From NCBI GenBank assembly GCA_030653355.1, contig JAURZN010000183.1, positions 41,138 to 105,137 of the forward strand: a DNA stretch of 64,000 nt, written 5' to 3'. Origin of the DNA: Gallionella sp. GTDB taxonomy: Bacteria; Pseudomonadota; Gammaproteobacteria; Burkholderiales; Gallionellaceae. The notes below the pieces were generated by a model, which saw only the letters and a list, made by a program, of their open reading frames with translations, did no database searches and was not told the DNA's origin. The position numbers were made by a program, and so were the translations under genes. This document shows positions 43,700 through 54,270 of the stretch, piece after piece (position 1 is the first letter of the stretch; every line of letters starts with the position of its first letter).

Positions 43700-46600
43700 G
43701 TGAAACCAATGAGATTGAAAAAAATTAGCGCAGCCCTCATGTGGCTGCCGGGTTTTGAGCCAGCAGACAATATGCCTGTTGTATTGCAAGGGCCAGTTGT
43801 TCCGCATCAAGAAGCTGAAATCATCCGGTTTCCCAAGTCGGTGGCTGCCGTAGTTGAAAAAATCAAGGCAGTGTGGCCGTGTCTTAATGCCGTTACCTTG
43901 TCCAGTCTATCGGGCAACGTTTCAAAATTCGACGCGAACATTGCCGCAATCGAACTCCTGCGCAAGCTGGAAGACGAAAAAAGGCAACCCACCACGGAAG
44001 AACGGGACATTCTCAACCGTTACACAGGGTGGGGCGGTATTCCGCAAGCGTTCAATGACGACCAAAAGGACGAAGCATGGGTTTCTCGTGCTGCACGCCT
44101 CAAGGAACTATTAAATGAAAGCGAACACAAATCCGCTGAAGCCAGCACACCGAATGCGCACTACACCGCACCAGAAGTTATCGAAGCGATGTGGCGGATG
44201 GTGGAACGGCTGGGTTTCAAGGGTGGCCGCGTTCTTGAGCCCTCTGCGGGAACTGGATATTTCCTCGGCGCGATGCCGCAAGAAATCGCCCAAAAAAGTA
44301 CCGTAACAGCAATCGAACTCGACCAACTGTCGGCGCGCATTCTGAAAGCTCTTTACGGGGATTTTGGGGTAAACGTCATACAAGGCGGGTTTGAGGCCAC
44401 AAAGCTGCCAGCAGGGTTTTACGATCTGGCGATCAGTAATGTGCCATTCGGGAATTACCAGGTACCGGAATTGCGTAATGTGCCCTACGCCAATTTCCTG
44501 ATCCATGACTATTTCTTTGCCAAAGCGATGGAAGTTGTCAGGCCGGGTGGGTTGGTGGTGTTCATTACGTCCTCCGGGACGATGGATAAGCATGACGATA
44601 AGGTGAGGCAGTATCTTGGCAGCAAGGCTAATTTGGTGGCCGCAGTTCGCTTACCCAATACTGCTTTCAAGAAAATCGCCAATACCGAAGTCACCACCGA
44701 CATACTGGTATTGCAAAAACCGCTTGAGGGACGCAGCAGTAAAAAAGGCTGGATGGAAACAATCACCCTGCCTGAATCGTCCCCGATCTACGAGCCATGC
44801 AAGGAATACTGGAGAAGGCAGTCAATCGCCTGCAACCAGTATTTTGCCGCGAACCCTCAATGGGTTATCGGCAAGCTAACGCTGACAGAAAACGGCTACA
44901 GCAAATCAACAGGGTGTGTGTTCGAGGGAGACTTTGAAGAAGCCCTGGCTCAAAAGGTGTCCTTGTTGCCGGAGAATATTTACACGGCAATTCAAAACAG
45001 CGAACAGCCGAAAGAGCTAAAACCCACACTCCTGGGGTACAACGAACAAGGTCGCCCAGGTTTTCGGGTGATTAACGGACAGGTGTACGAAACAACAGAC
45101 GGGTTGGAAGCGTTGCAGTTCATCGCGCCGCAGAAGACCTTGGAACGCATCATGGGAATGTGCAGTATTCGTGATGCGGCACGCAAGATTATTCGGTCAC
45201 AAGTAGAAACGGAGAATGAGGCGATTCTTGCCACTTATCGGTTGATGCTGAACATTGAGTATGACAACTTTGTTGCCCAATACGGAAATATTTCCGAGAA
45301 GGCAAACCGGAGAGCTTTCAAAAGCGATCCCGATCTGCCGTTGCTGATGTCGCTGGAACGCTGGGATGAGGAAACTCAAAGCGCCGAGAAAGCAGACATA
45401 TTTACTCAGCGCACGGTGGGGGTGTTCAAACGGGTTGATCATTGCGAAACATCGGAAGATGCGTTGCTGGTTAGTCTGTCCGAGTGCGGTAGCATCGTCG
45501 AGAATCGGATTGCTGAATTGCTTGGGAAACCGAGCTGCGCAGCCATGAAGGAACTCGAAGAGAGGGGCGCAGTGTTCCTTGATCCAGAAACCGACCATTG
45601 GGAAACCAAGGACAGTTATTTGTCAGGTGATGTCCGTAAAAAACTCTCTGCTGCTAGGGTGTCGGGTGAGCGTTACAGCCGAAATGCGCAAGCGTTAGAG
45701 GCCGTGATTCCAGACGATTTAACACCCGGCGAGATCGGTGCGCGCATCGGTTCAACGTGGATACCAACCGGTGATTACGAAGCCTTCCTTGATGAAACTT
45801 TGGAGTGCAACGGAAACGCCGTGATGTTCAATCAGGCAGCCGGCGCGTGGAATATCGAAACGCACTACAGCACCAAATATTCGATACCAGCCACGCAAAA
45901 GTTTGGCACTGAACGGGTCAATGCAGTAGATCTGTTTGACCAGGCGTTGAATCAAACCGTGCCGACCGTGTATGACCCTGACAAAGTTAATCCCGACAAG
46001 CGTGTGGTTAACCAAAAGGAGACCATCGCAGCACGGGAGAAACAGCAATTACTCAAGGATACATTTCAGGAGTGGTTGTGGCAGGATCAGGAACGGGCAA
46101 CAAGATTGGCAAGACTTTACAACGACACGTTCAATTGTGTTGTGTCACGTCAGTACGATGGACAGCATTTGGTATTGCCGGGATTTTCACGGATATATCG
46201 GCTGCATGACCATCAGAAAAACGCGATCTGGCGTATTGTTGCAAGTCAGCGTAACACCCTGCTTGCCCATGTTGTAGGGGCTGGCAAGACACTGACTTGT
46301 ATCTGTGCGGGTATGGAATTGCGTCGCTTGGGCAGAGCCAGTAAACCGATGTATGTGGTGCCAAACCACATGCTTCACCAGTTTGCAGCCGAGTTCCTGC
46401 GCGCGTATCCCGGTGCGAATATTCTGATTGCGTCGAAAGATGATCTTCAGGGTGACAAGCGTCGTCAGCTTCTATCTCGTATCGCTACCGGCGATTGGGA
46501 TGGCGTGCTGATTACACATGCTTCATTCGAGCGTATCAAAATGAGCGATGAGTTCATGGAGGAATATATCCAAAACGAAATCGACCAGATTGAAGATGCT

Positions 46601-46957
46601 ATGTGTACCGAAAAGCAGGATCGCGGTAATCGCATCATCAAAGAACTAGCCCGTGCGAAAAAATCATGGGAAGCAAAGCTGGCGAAACTGTCAGGGGCAA
46701 ATAAAAAGGATGACATTTTGTCCTTTGAACAGCTTGGTATTGATTGGCTGTTTGTAGATGAGGCGCACATGCACAAAAACTTGTGGAGATTCAGCAAGAT
46801 GACACGGGTCGCCGGATTGCCTAACAGCAATTCGGAGCGGGCATTCGACATGTTCGTCAAAACTCGTCACGTCATGGAAAAACACAAGGGCAGGGCAGGC
46901 GTGGTGTTCGCAACTGGCACGCCGGTATCCAACAGCATGGCTGAAATGTGGGTCATG
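43700..46957 (+). CDS. Giant DNA methylase-helicase, exon 1 (5' of group II intron)
   Basis: The GTG at 43700 opens a protein of about 1638 residues once the intron is removed (3258 + 1659 nt, both whole codons). Exon 1 has an adenine-methylase-type region (NAHYTAPEVIEAMW, VLEPSAGTGYF, LAISNVPFGNY) and an SF2 helicase core (LLAHVVGAGKTLTCI, FVDEAHMHKN, FATGTPVSNSM). Similar fused methylase-helicases of phages and conjugative elements (DarB-like) are thought to protect or condition transferred DNA. Without splicing the frame ends at VRREVV shortly after the helicase motif. Confidence 0.85.
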
Positions 46958-49356
46958 GTGCGACGTGAAGTCGTGTAAGTAATTGTTTATTAGTGGTAAA
47001 CACTAGATAAACCTGTCGTTTTCCCGACAGTAGCCTAAGAGGGCAAGCGTGGCTGGTAACAGCTGGGTTTGAAGCCCCTCTGACAATGTAGCCCAATCTG
47101 AAAGGATGAAGCCTAAGCCGTGAGGCAGAAGCGGAACTGCGAGCATTACGTGGTAGGGAACTAGGCTTGGAAGTATGGTGAACGTAAGTGAAGTGGTGAT
47201 AAATTCCGTTAACATTGAGCTGCCAAAAGTGCTGATAGGCAGTAACCAAAAGGTACAAGAGCGGTTTCGGCATTCATGACTTGCCGAACGGAAACAAAGT
47301 CTCTTCGGAAGAGAGCCACCACCTAACCTTCCTTTGTTATTTACATGAAACACGGTAAGCCCGTATATCCGCCCGTAAGGGCAAGTCAACCGCAAGGAAG
47401 ACCGATGGATGTGCGGGTATAAGATGCCAGAAAAAGCGAATGTCAGCCTGTAATGGGTTGAATAGGGATTGAGGCGCAAGCTAACATCATCTTACCCGAA
47501 AGGGGGCAGACTTCTGGTTGGTCTCTCTTTGCAAGAGAGTTTGAGGAACCTTTATAACGGAGGCAAAAGCAAATGACGACTATAAATACTGTAGTTGGTG
47601 CGGCCTCTGGCTGTGAAGTGGATTGGCACAGTCTTGACTGGGCAACAATTCATCAAACAGTAAAGAGGCTGCAAATGCGTATTGCAAAGGCAACACGGGA
47701 AGGAAAATACGGTAGGGTGAAAGCCTTGCAGCGGATTCTGACCCACTCGCTTAGCGGCAGAGCAATAGCCGTAAAACGAGTTACTGAAAATCAAGGCAAA
47801 ACGACGGCTGGCGTGGATAAAGTAGTATGGGATACGCCGAAGTTAAAAACCGAAGCTGTTATGTCGCTCAAGAGAAAAGGCTACCAGCCTCAACCTTTGA
47901 GAAGGGTATTTATACCCAAAGCAAACGGAAAAATGCGACCACTTGGAATACCGACTATGAAAGATAGGGCCATGCAAGCTTTACATTTGCTAGCTCTTGA
48001 ACCAGTGTCGGAAACCAAAGCTGACTCCAATTCATACGGATTCAGACCCATGAGAGCCAGCAGAGATGCAGCGGAACAATGCTTCGTCTCGTTGGGTGGA
48101 AACCACACCGCACAATGGGTATTGGAAGCAGATATTGCAGGTTGCTTTGACAATATCAATCACGACTGGCTGATGAACAATGTCTGCATGGACAAAGGGA
48201 TTCTCAGAAAATGGTTGAAAGCTGGTTATAAGTGGAATGGGAAACTGTTTAGCACGGATGCGGGAACACCGCAGGGTGGAATCATATCGCCCACTCTAGC
48301 TAACCTGACCTTGGACGGAATGGAACAGATGTTGCTTGACCGCTTCGGCGCAAAAGGCGGCAGGGAAGCCAATAAAGCTAAGGTTAATCTGACCAGATAT
48401 GCAGATGACTTTATTATCACAGGCGCAACGAAAGAAGTGCTGATGGAAGTCAGAAACATGATTGAGGTCTTTTTGAAGGACAGAGGATTAACACTGTCAG
48501 AAGAAAAAACCAAAATCGTGAATATCGAAGAAGGTTTTGATTTTCTTGGATGGAACGTGCGCAAGTATGATGGAAAGCTACTCATCAAGCCCGCAAAGAA
48601 GAATGTGCAAGCATTCTTGCGTAAAGTCCGGGGAATCATCAAGGAACACAAAACAGTAAAACAGGAAGACTTGATAGCTATGCTCAACCCAGTAATCAGG
48701 GGATGGGCGAATTATCACCAGAACCAGGTGGCGAAGGAGACCTTTAATAAGGCAGATAACGTCATTTGGAAACAGCTTTGGCAGTGGGCCAGTAGAAGGC
48801 ATCCTAACAAATCAGCCCCATGGGTGAAGTCGAAATATTTCATGCGAGATGGACTGAGGAACGGGATGTTTGGCACGACGGTTGAGGATGATAAAGGCGG
48901 AAAGAGAACTGTGAAGCTGGTGAAAGCCAATGACACAGCGATTAAACGTCACGTCAAAATCAGAGGAGCAGCCAATCCTTATGACCCTAAATATGAAACG
49001 TACTTTGAGGAAAGGCTTGGTCTGTCCATGAAGGAAAGTTTCAGGGGAAATAATAGATTGAAAGTTCTGTGGTATGCACAGGATGGTTTATGTCCGAAAT
49101 GCGGAGAGAAAATAACGAAGGATACGGGATGGCATCTTCATCACATCCTTCCAAAGTCTCAAGGCGGCGACAACAAAACGACCAACTTGGAATTGCTACA
49201 TCCGAACTGTCACAGGCAGCACCACAGCCAAGAAAGAAAGTAGGTTGCTGGCTTCGGTTAAACGAGGCTTTGCAGAGGCTTGAGCTGTATGCGGGGAAAC
49301 TCGCACGTACAGTTCTTAGGGGGGGATGGTGCAGCAATGTACTGTCTCTACCCGAT
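46958..49356 (+). mobile_element. Group II intron with maturase ORF
   Basis: The intron starts GTGCGACGTG and ends CTACCCGAT, both typical bacterial group II boundaries. Domain V is recognised at 49282-49315 (GAGC...GGGAAA...GTTC, 34 nt), followed by domain VI. Removing 2399 nt joins WVM to QRYLQP in frame and restores a segment typical of this helicase family. The intron RNA spans 46958 to about 47570, then the reverse transcriptase, then domains V and VI. Confidence 0.92.
47573..49243 (+). CDS. ltrA: Group II intron reverse transcriptase/maturase with HNH domain
   Basis: The 556-residue intron-encoded protein has the RT active site RYADDFIIT, a maturase X region (RGWANYHQNQVAKETFNKAD) and a C-terminal HNH endonuclease (CPKCGEKI, HLHHILPKSQGGDNKTTNLE, LHPNCHRQHH). 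All domains look intact, so splicing and retrohoming are plausible. An ACGGAGG ribosome site precedes the ATG. Confidence 0.95.
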   Translation: MTTINTVVGAASGCEVDWHSLDWATIHQTVKRLQMRIAKATREGKYGRVKALQRILTHSLSGRAIAVKRVTENQGKTTAGVDKVVWDTPKLKTEAVMSLKRKGYQPQPLRRVFIPKANGKMRPLGIPTMKDRAMQALHLLALEPVSETKADSNSYGFRPMRASRDAAEQCFVSLGGNHTAQWVLEADIAGCFDNINHDWLMNNVCMDKGILRKWLKAGYKWNGKLFSTDAGTPQGGIISPTLANLTLDGMEQMLLDRFGAKGGREANKAKVNLTRYADDFIITGATKEVLMEVRNMIEVFLKDRGLTLSEEKTKIVNIEEGFDFLGWNVRKYDGKLLIKPAKKNVQAFLRKVRGIIKEHKTVKQEDLIAMLNPVIRGWANYHQNQVAKETFNKADNVIWKQLWQWASRRHPNKSAPWVKSKYFMRDGLRNGMFGTTVEDDKGGKRTVKLVKANDTAIKRHVKIRGAANPYDPKYETYFEERLGLSMKESFRGNNRLKVLWYAQDGLCPKCGEKITKDTGWHLHHILPKSQGGDNKTTNLELLHPNCHRQHHSQERK

Positions 49357-51015
49357 CAACGGTACTTGCAACCGAAGACGATGGAAGCCTGTCAAGTGGG
49401 GATGTTTGACACTTGGGCGGGCAACTTTGGTGAGTCAGTGACGGCGCTGGAGCTTGCTCCAGATGGTAGGGGTTATCGGATGCACACCCGCTTTGCGCGA
49501 TTCGTTAATTTGCCGGAACTGATGTCTATGTTTGGTGAGGTGGCGGATATTCGCACGGCGGAAATGCTGAAATTGCCTGTACCGACCGCGCACAAGGAAA
49601 CGGTCACAATCAAGCCAACAGCGGATTTGAAAGCCTTTGTCCAAACCCTTGTGGAACGGGCAGAAGCGATCAGAAACGGGAACGTTAGTCCTTCCGAGGA
49701 CAACATGCTGGCGATCACCAACGAGGGTCGCAAGGCCGCGCTGGATATGCGTCTGATTGATTTATTCGCTGAAGTCGAGGATGGCAAGGTGAACCATTGT
49801 GCCGAGAGAGTTTTCGGTATCTGGGTGGAAGCCAAGTTGTTCCGTGGGACGCAAGTCGTGTTTTGCGATTTGTCCACCCCGCTTGAAAACGGGCGTTTCA
49901 GTGTGTATCAGGCGTTGAGAAGTAATTTAGTTGAACGAGGTATTCCAATCGAGGAGATTGCCTTCATTCACGACTACGAGAGTGACTCCGCCAAGGACGA
50001 TCTGTTCAAAGCAGCGCGTGATGGGCGTATCCGCATTCTTCTGGGCAGCACGCAGAAGATGGGGGTTGGAACCAACATTCAGACTCGACTAGCAGCGTTG
50101 CATCATCTGGACGCGCCGTGGAGACCCTCGGATGTAGAACAACGGGAAGGGCGCATTATTCGTCAGGGAAATCTGAACGAAAGCGTGCGCATCTACCGTT
50201 ATGTAACAGAAGGCTCGTTCGATGCCTACATCTGGCAAACGCTTGAAACCAAGGCAAGATTCATTGCTCAGGTCATGCAGGGGGATACCGGGATGCGTAG
50301 TGCAGAAGACGTTGAATTGGCCGCGCTGTCGTATGCCGAAGTGAAAGCCTTGGCATCGGGCAATCCGCTGGTGTTGGAAAAAGCAGGTGTTGATACCGAG
50401 CTTGCCAAGCTGTCGTTGCTCCGCTCTCAATGGGATCAGCAACAATGGCGCAACAAGCAGGAACTGGCGACGTTGCCAGGTCGCATCGAACGTGTCCAGG
50501 CCAGAATTAGCGGCATTGAATCCGACATGGCTGCTCGACAAGACGTATCTGGTAGCAAATTCCTGATCGAAGTTGAAGGGAATCGCTATACAGACCGCGC
50601 CGAAGCGGGCAAGGCAATACTCCAAGCCGTGTACGGAAACAAAGCTAAGCGTGATCGGAACATTGGTCAGATTGCCGGATTCCCTATTGCTGCGAAAGTG
50701 ACAGTGCTTGAAGGGATGGTGCTGGTGATCCTGGGTGGTGTTGAGTATCGCTGCAATCACGCGGAATCAGCACAAGGTTTTATGCGTGTGCTCGAAAATA
50801 CGCTCAACCGGATGGAAATGGTGCTTCAGGAAGAGCTGGAGTATCTGGCCAGAACCGAGAAACGCATGGCCGACATTCAGGCCGAAGCCGCAAAGCCGTT
50901 TGATAAGGCTGCGCGGTTGGAGTGGCTGAAACAACGGCAACGAGAAATCGAAGCCGAGCTTGACTTGAACAAGGGCGAAAACACCGCTGTTGAAGAAACG
51001 GCGGAAGTCGTCTAA
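49357..51015 (+). CDS. Giant DNA methylase-helicase, exon 2
   Basis: Exon 2 starts at CAACGG (QRYLQPKTMEACQVGMFDTW) directly after the intron and runs 552 codons to the stop. It has the second RecA-like helicase domain (IRILLGSTQKMGVGTNIQTR, DVEQREGRIIRQGN, RIYRYVTEGSFDAYIWQ), then a long coiled-coil tail. Reading frames that begin inside the intron and run into it are not real starts. Confidence 0.85.
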   Translation, partial: QRYLQPKTMEACQVGMFDTWAGNFGESVTALELAPDGRGYRMHTRFARFVNLPELMSMFGEVADIRTAEMLKLPVPTAHKETVTIKPTADLKAFVQTLVERAEAIRNGNVSPSEDNMLAITNEGRKAALDMRLIDLFAEVEDGKVNHCAERVFGIWVEAKLFRGTQVVFCDLSTPLENGRFSVYQALRSNLVERGIPIEEIAFIHDYESDSAKDDLFKAARDGRIRILLGSTQKMGVGTNIQTRLAALHHLDAPWRPSDVEQREGRIIRQGNLNESVRIYRYVTEGSFDAYIWQTLETKARFIAQVMQGDTGMRSAEDVELAALSYAEVKALASGNPLVLEKAGVDTELAKLSLLRSQWDQQQWRNKQELATLPGRIERVQARISGIESDMAARQDVSGSKFLIEVEGNRYTDRAEAGKAILQAVYGNKAKRDRNIGQIAGFPIAAKVTVLEGMVLVILGGVEYRCNHAESAQGFMRVLENTLNRMEMVLQEELEYLARTEKRMADIQAEAAKPFDKAARLEWLKQRQREIEAELDLNKGENTAVEETAEVV

Positions 51016-51022
51016 AGTTCTT

Positions 51023-51048
51023 CCACCCCTTGATTGGGGTGGCTTTTT
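51023..51048 (+). terminator. Intrinsic terminator after the methylase-helicase gene
   Basis: CCACCCC/GGGGTGG with a six-base loop (TTGATT), followed by CTTTTT. It ends the second transcription unit. Confidence 0.8.
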
Positions 51049-51183
51049 ATGGCGCACTCAACGAGTACGTCACAAAAAGAGAATTCATGCTCATCGCGTA
51101 ATGCCTTGAGTTGATATTGGTGGCTGGCCAATCCAAACAAACAGAAGACGAGCAATCGTCAATGAAGCACCGAAGCAATATCC
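51043..51183 (+). repeat. Unit-start element, copy 3
   Basis: It follows the second terminator and is nearly identical to copy 2 over GCGCACTC..GTAATGCC..TTGATATTGG and to copy 1 over CAGAAGACGAGCAATCGTC. The hairpin GACGA/TCGTC is at 51147-51160, and ATTGG/CCAAT precedes it. Confidence 0.65.
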
Positions 51184-51189
51184 AATCAA

Positions 51190-51235
51190 CCCACACGGGG
51201 ACACTTCCCCGTATGGGTTTGTGTCCCCTTTTTTT
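51190..51235 (+). promoter_or_regulatory. Attenuator-like leader of radC
   Basis: Early stem CCCA.ACGGGG/CCCCGT.TGGG (10 of 11 pairs) and late stem GGGGACAC/GTGTCCCC followed by seven T compete for the same GGGG. A structured RNA called the radC motif has been reported upstream of radC and other genes in mobile elements; this leader may belong to it. GAGGAG and ATG 51255 follow. Confidence 0.68.
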
Positions 51236-51254
51236 CGCTAAAGAGGAGACGCAA

Positions 51255-51872
51255 ATGACCTACCAAACCATCGCAGCACAAAGCCTCAGCACCCCCGACT
51301 TGCTGGCTATGTTGGTCGGGAAAGATAAGGCTCAAGCACTTTCGCATACTTCGCTTTCCGTGTTGTTTGGAATGCGCGCCAACCGCCAAACTACGGTTGT
51401 CTGCGAAAAGCAACCTCACTACGCTCCAGCAGCAATCATCTCAGCAGCAAAAGAGCTGGTTATGCGTGCGCTATCCGAGGACATCACACAAAACCCAATC
51501 AACCTCAATAATCCAGTTGAAGTTAAGAAATATCTGAAGTTGTTGTTGGGTGGACGGCAGCAAGAGGTGTTTGTGGTGTTGTTTCTCGACACGCAACACC
51601 GATTGATCGCCGCCGAAGAGTTATTTCACGGCACGCTGACGCAAACCAGTGTGTATCCGCGCGAGGTTGTAAAACGTGCGCTGATGCACAACGCGGCGGC
51701 AGTCCTATTGGCTCACAACCATCCTTCCGGTCTGGCCGAACCAAGTCAGGCCGATCAACTATTGACCAATGCGCTGAAACAGGCATTGGCACTGGTAGAT
51801 GTGCGTGCGCTGGATCACTTCATCATTGGTGACGAAAGCGCATTGTCATTCGCCGAAAGGGGGTTGATATGA
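51255..51872 (+). CDS. radC: RadC-family (JAB-fold) protein
   Basis: The 205-residue protein has the RadC C-terminal JAB motif [17 protein letters not shown] (HxHPSG..xPSxxD) and the preceding [19 protein letters not shown]. RadC-like proteins are common in mobile elements, where their role is unsettled. It overlaps the next gene by four bases. Confidence 0.92.
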   Translation: MTYQTIAAQSLSTPDLLAMLVGKDKAQALSHTSLSVLFGMRANRQTTVVCEKQPHYAPAAIISAAKELVMRALSEDITQNPINLNNPVEVKKYLKLLLGGRQQEVFVVLFLDTQHRLIAAEELFHGTLTQTSVYPREVVKRALMHNAAAVLLAHNHPSGLAEPSQADQLLTNALKQALALVDVRALDHFIIGDESALSFAERGLI

Positions 51873-52105
51873 ACAGTATCGCCTATGTTGGGAGTTGTCC
51901 GGTTACCAAGGGCGACTTAAAACGCTTGAAGAAAATGTCTCGACTGGCCAAGCAATTTGCCTCGCTACATTCTGGGTTATCAGACGGGTGTAATTACGCG
52001 CTGTTTGAGATGCACTGCGAAAATTCCTCCGTGAATCACATTGCATGTGTCATACAGGACGTTACAAACGAGGCAGTTGATAGTCTGACAAGAGCGTTTC
52101 ATTAA
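51869..52105 (+). CDS. Small hypothetical protein coupled to radC (78 aa)
   Basis: It begins [20 protein letters not shown] and contains [20 protein letters not shown]. Its ATG overlaps the radC stop (ATGA). It is unrecognised; coupling suggests a linked function. Confidence 0.6.
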   Translation: MNSIAYVGSCPVTKGDLKRLKKMSRLAKQFASLHSGLSDGCNYALFEMHCENSSVNHIACVIQDVTNEAVDSLTRAFH

Positions 52106-52108
52106 CCA

Positions 52109-52158
52109 CCCAACTGGGGACTTCGTTCCCCTTGGGGCGTGATGTCTCCATTTTTTTC
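52109..52158 (+). promoter_or_regulatory. Attenuator-like leader of the 278-aa protein
   Basis: Early pairing CCCAAC..GGGGA/TCCCC.TTGGGG; late stem GGGGAC/GTCTCC (one G-U) with CATTTTTTT following. AAGGAG and ATG 52177 follow. Confidence 0.58.
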
Positions 52159-52176
52159 ATTAAGAAGGAGATCACC

Positions 52177-53013
52177 ATGTTTTTTGAAACGACGATAGAC
52201 AAGCGCAGCAAAAAAGCGATGATTGATTTTTTGGCTGGTCATTATAGATACAACACCATGAACGGCTGGAATCACTCAACAAGCTATGCGCACTGCATAA
52301 AGGTCAATAAACTTGGCCTGACTTCCGAACAATCGAATGCGGCATACGACATGCTGCAAACAGATTTTTGGAATGAAATTGACGAACCAATTGCAGATTT
52401 CACCTCAGAAATGAGTGGGCGCTACACGATTGGAACTAATGGACGATCAAGCGGCTACCTCGTTCTTTATAAAAGCGAGTATGAGTTGACTGGATACAAA
52501 TCTTATTGCCGCACCTGTGGACAACGAAACTTCAAGCTGGTGCATGATGCTGCGAAGTCAGCGGATCATGCCTTTATTGAGGCGTATGTGTTTCGCAATG
52601 GCGGGTGTTGGGTAGATGCAATTTACCTGGCAGAACCCGCCATCGCAGCAATCGAACTGTCGGATGAGGAGAAACTTTCCATGGTTCGATCAGCGAAACT
52701 TGCTTGCAAAGACGCGACAATCGGTAATAAGTGTGGTGCATGTGGCACTGAAGGCGAACATGGCCGTGTTAATTACACGCGACCACAAAAACGCTTGTCA
52801 GTGTCAGGAAAGAATGTTGACCAGAATGAAGATTTTTCTGAATGGTCGTTGCCTGAACTTCGTAATCGCGTTGAACTGGTTCGCCGGTTCGATCAAGCGT
52901 GTGACGAAATTCGGGATAATTTCATTGGGCTTATTAGCACCTGTAAGGTTGTCGAAGAGGTCGTAATGATCCCAAAGACTGTGAAGCGGATTGAATGCTG
53001 TCACGCATCTTGA
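52177..53013 (+). CDS. Hypothetical protein with a zinc-ribbon-like segment (278 aa)
   Basis: The ATG at 52177 has AAGGAG six bases upstream. The protein begins MFFETTIDKRSKKAMIDFLA and carries two CxxC pairs (YCRTCGQRN, KCGACGTEGEH), consistent with metal binding. No family is recognised. It is an independent leader-controlled gene. Confidence 0.65.
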   Translation: MFFETTIDKRSKKAMIDFLAGHYRYNTMNGWNHSTSYAHCIKVNKLGLTSEQSNAAYDMLQTDFWNEIDEPIADFTSEMSGRYTIGTNGRSSGYLVLYKSEYELTGYKSYCRTCGQRNFKLVHDAAKSADHAFIEAYVFRNGGCWVDAIYLAEPAIAAIELSDEEKLSMVRSAKLACKDATIGNKCGACGTEGEHGRVNYTRPQKRLSVSGKNVDQNEDFSEWSLPELRNRVELVRRFDQACDEIRDNFIGLISTCKVVEEVVMIPKTVKRIECCHAS

Positions 53014-53045
53014 AATAAGTAATTAGTCGGTTGATCCGACTCCAA

Positions 53046-53090
53046 CCCAACTGGGGGCACATCCCCATTGGGGCATGGTGTCCCTTTTTT
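53046..53090 (+). promoter_or_regulatory. Attenuator-like leader of ardC
   Basis: Early pairing CCCAA..TGGGG/CCCCA..TTGGG; late stem GGGGCAC/GTGTCCC (one G-U) with six T. AAGGAG and ATG 53113 follow. Confidence 0.6.
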
Positions 53091-53112
53091 GTTTCATCAA
53101 AAGGAGAATGCC

Positions 53113-53976
53113 ATGCAAGAAATATCAAATCGCCCCGATTGGGGCAAGCTGTTTTTGGACGCGCTTTCCTGCCCAGGAAAGATTTCTGAGGCGTACTCGG
53201 TATTCCATGAGTACAGCCTTGGCAATGCAATTCTTGCTGCGCTTCAATTAACAGCCAGAGGTTTGCAGCTATCGCCCATTGCCTCCTTCAATAAATGGAA
53301 GCAATTAGGGCGGTGCGTTCAAAAAGGCCAGAAGGCAATCGCTTTGGTGATGCCAGTTACCGTCAAAGCCAAGTCGAAAGACGAGGATGAACGCGGTGCA
53401 GCTAACGCAGAAGTAGATGCCAACACGCAAGCCAAGGGTTCAAGACGCACCATTTTCATCCTGAAAAATAACTGGTTTGCGTTAAGTCAGACAGAAGGCG
53501 CGGAGTATGCGCACGAAGTCGTAATTCCTGAATGGGACAAGGCGCAAGCCCTGTCTGTACTGGAAATTACGGAAGGGCACTTCAATTTAACGGACGGCAA
53601 TACCCAAGGGTACGCAGTCCCGAACGAGAAGCGCCTGGCGATCAACCCGCTTGCCGCAATGCCGTGGAAGACGTTGTTTCATGAAATGGCTCACTGCCTG
53701 ATGCACTCGAAAGAAACTCAGATGGCAGACGGCAACGTGTTGCCACGAGACATCAAAGAGGCTGAAGCTGAATCGGTGGCGTATTTGTGTTGCGCAACAC
53801 TTGGATTGCCGGGGTTGGATGAAAGTCGCGGCTACATTCAGGGCTGGCTGGGTTCAAAGGAGCGATCCGATGAGTTCGGCAAGAAGAGCGCGGCACGGGT
53901 ATTTTCTGCGGCTAACAAGATACTCAAAGCAGGCACTGAAGTTGCGAAAGCAGGGGAGGTGTGCAATGAGCAATGA
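53113..53976 (+). CDS. ardC: ArdC-like antirestriction protein
   Basis: The 287-residue protein has an N-terminal single-strand-binding-like domain (ILAALQLTARGLQLSPIASF, CVQKGQKAIALVMPV) and a C-terminal zinc metalloprotease motif FHEMAHCLMHSKETQ followed by KEAEAESVAYLCC. ArdC proteins of conjugative elements protect incoming DNA from host restriction. The next gene starts inside its end. Confidence 0.85.
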   Translation: MQEISNRPDWGKLFLDALSCPGKISEAYSVFHEYSLGNAILAALQLTARGLQLSPIASFNKWKQLGRCVQKGQKAIALVMPVTVKAKSKDEDERGAANAEVDANTQAKGSRRTIFILKNNWFALSQTEGAEYAHEVVIPEWDKAQALSVLEITEGHFNLTDGNTQGYAVPNEKRLAINPLAAMPWKTLFHEMAHCLMHSKETQMADGNVLPRDIKEAEAESVAYLCCATLGLPGLDESRGYIQGWLGSKERSDEFGKKSAARVFSAANKILKAGTEVAKAGEVCNEQ

Positions 53977-54193
53977 AGTCAAAACAGAAATCATGCACAC
54001 GTCCTCCGAAGGTGTTCGTTTTTTAACGCCGACCGGATGGAAGGTTTTGTGCGATGGACATGGTGATGCCCGCTTAACGGGTGGCGTTTGGACGTACAAA
54101 GGCGACAAAGAAGAAGCACATCGAATGCAGCAAGAGCGATGGAAGGAAATCAAAGCTCGTTCTGATCGTTACTACTCCCAATGTTGGGTGTAG
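53966..54193 (+). CDS. Small protein coupled to ardC (75 aa)
   Basis: It begins MSNEVKTEIMHTSSEGVRFL and contains GVWTYKGDKEEAHRMQQERW. The ATG at 53966 overlaps the ardC end by 11 bases, with GGGGAGG upstream. It is unrecognised. Confidence 0.6.
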   Translation: MSNEVKTEIMHTSSEGVRFLTPTGWKVLCDGHGDARLTGGVWTYKGDKEEAHRMQQERWKEIKARSDRYYSQCWV

Positions 54194-54208
54194 CAGCTAA
54201 TTAACCAA

Positions 54209-54250
54209 CCCACACGGGGACACTTCCCCGTCAGGGTTTGTGTCCCCTTA
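54209..54250 (+). promoter_or_regulatory. Attenuator-like leader of parB
   Basis: Early pairing CCC..ACGGGG/CCCCGT..GGG with an internal loop; late stem GGGGACAC/GTGTCCCC followed by TTAGTTTTTT, an interrupted T-tract. AAGGAG and ATG 54271 follow. Confidence 0.62.
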
Positions 54251-54270
54251 GTTTTTTAAGGAGACACAAC

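Noticed and set aside
47003..49337. Several minus-strand ORFs inside the group II intron
   Set aside because: They are shadows of the structured intron RNA and maturase gene, with no independent start signals.
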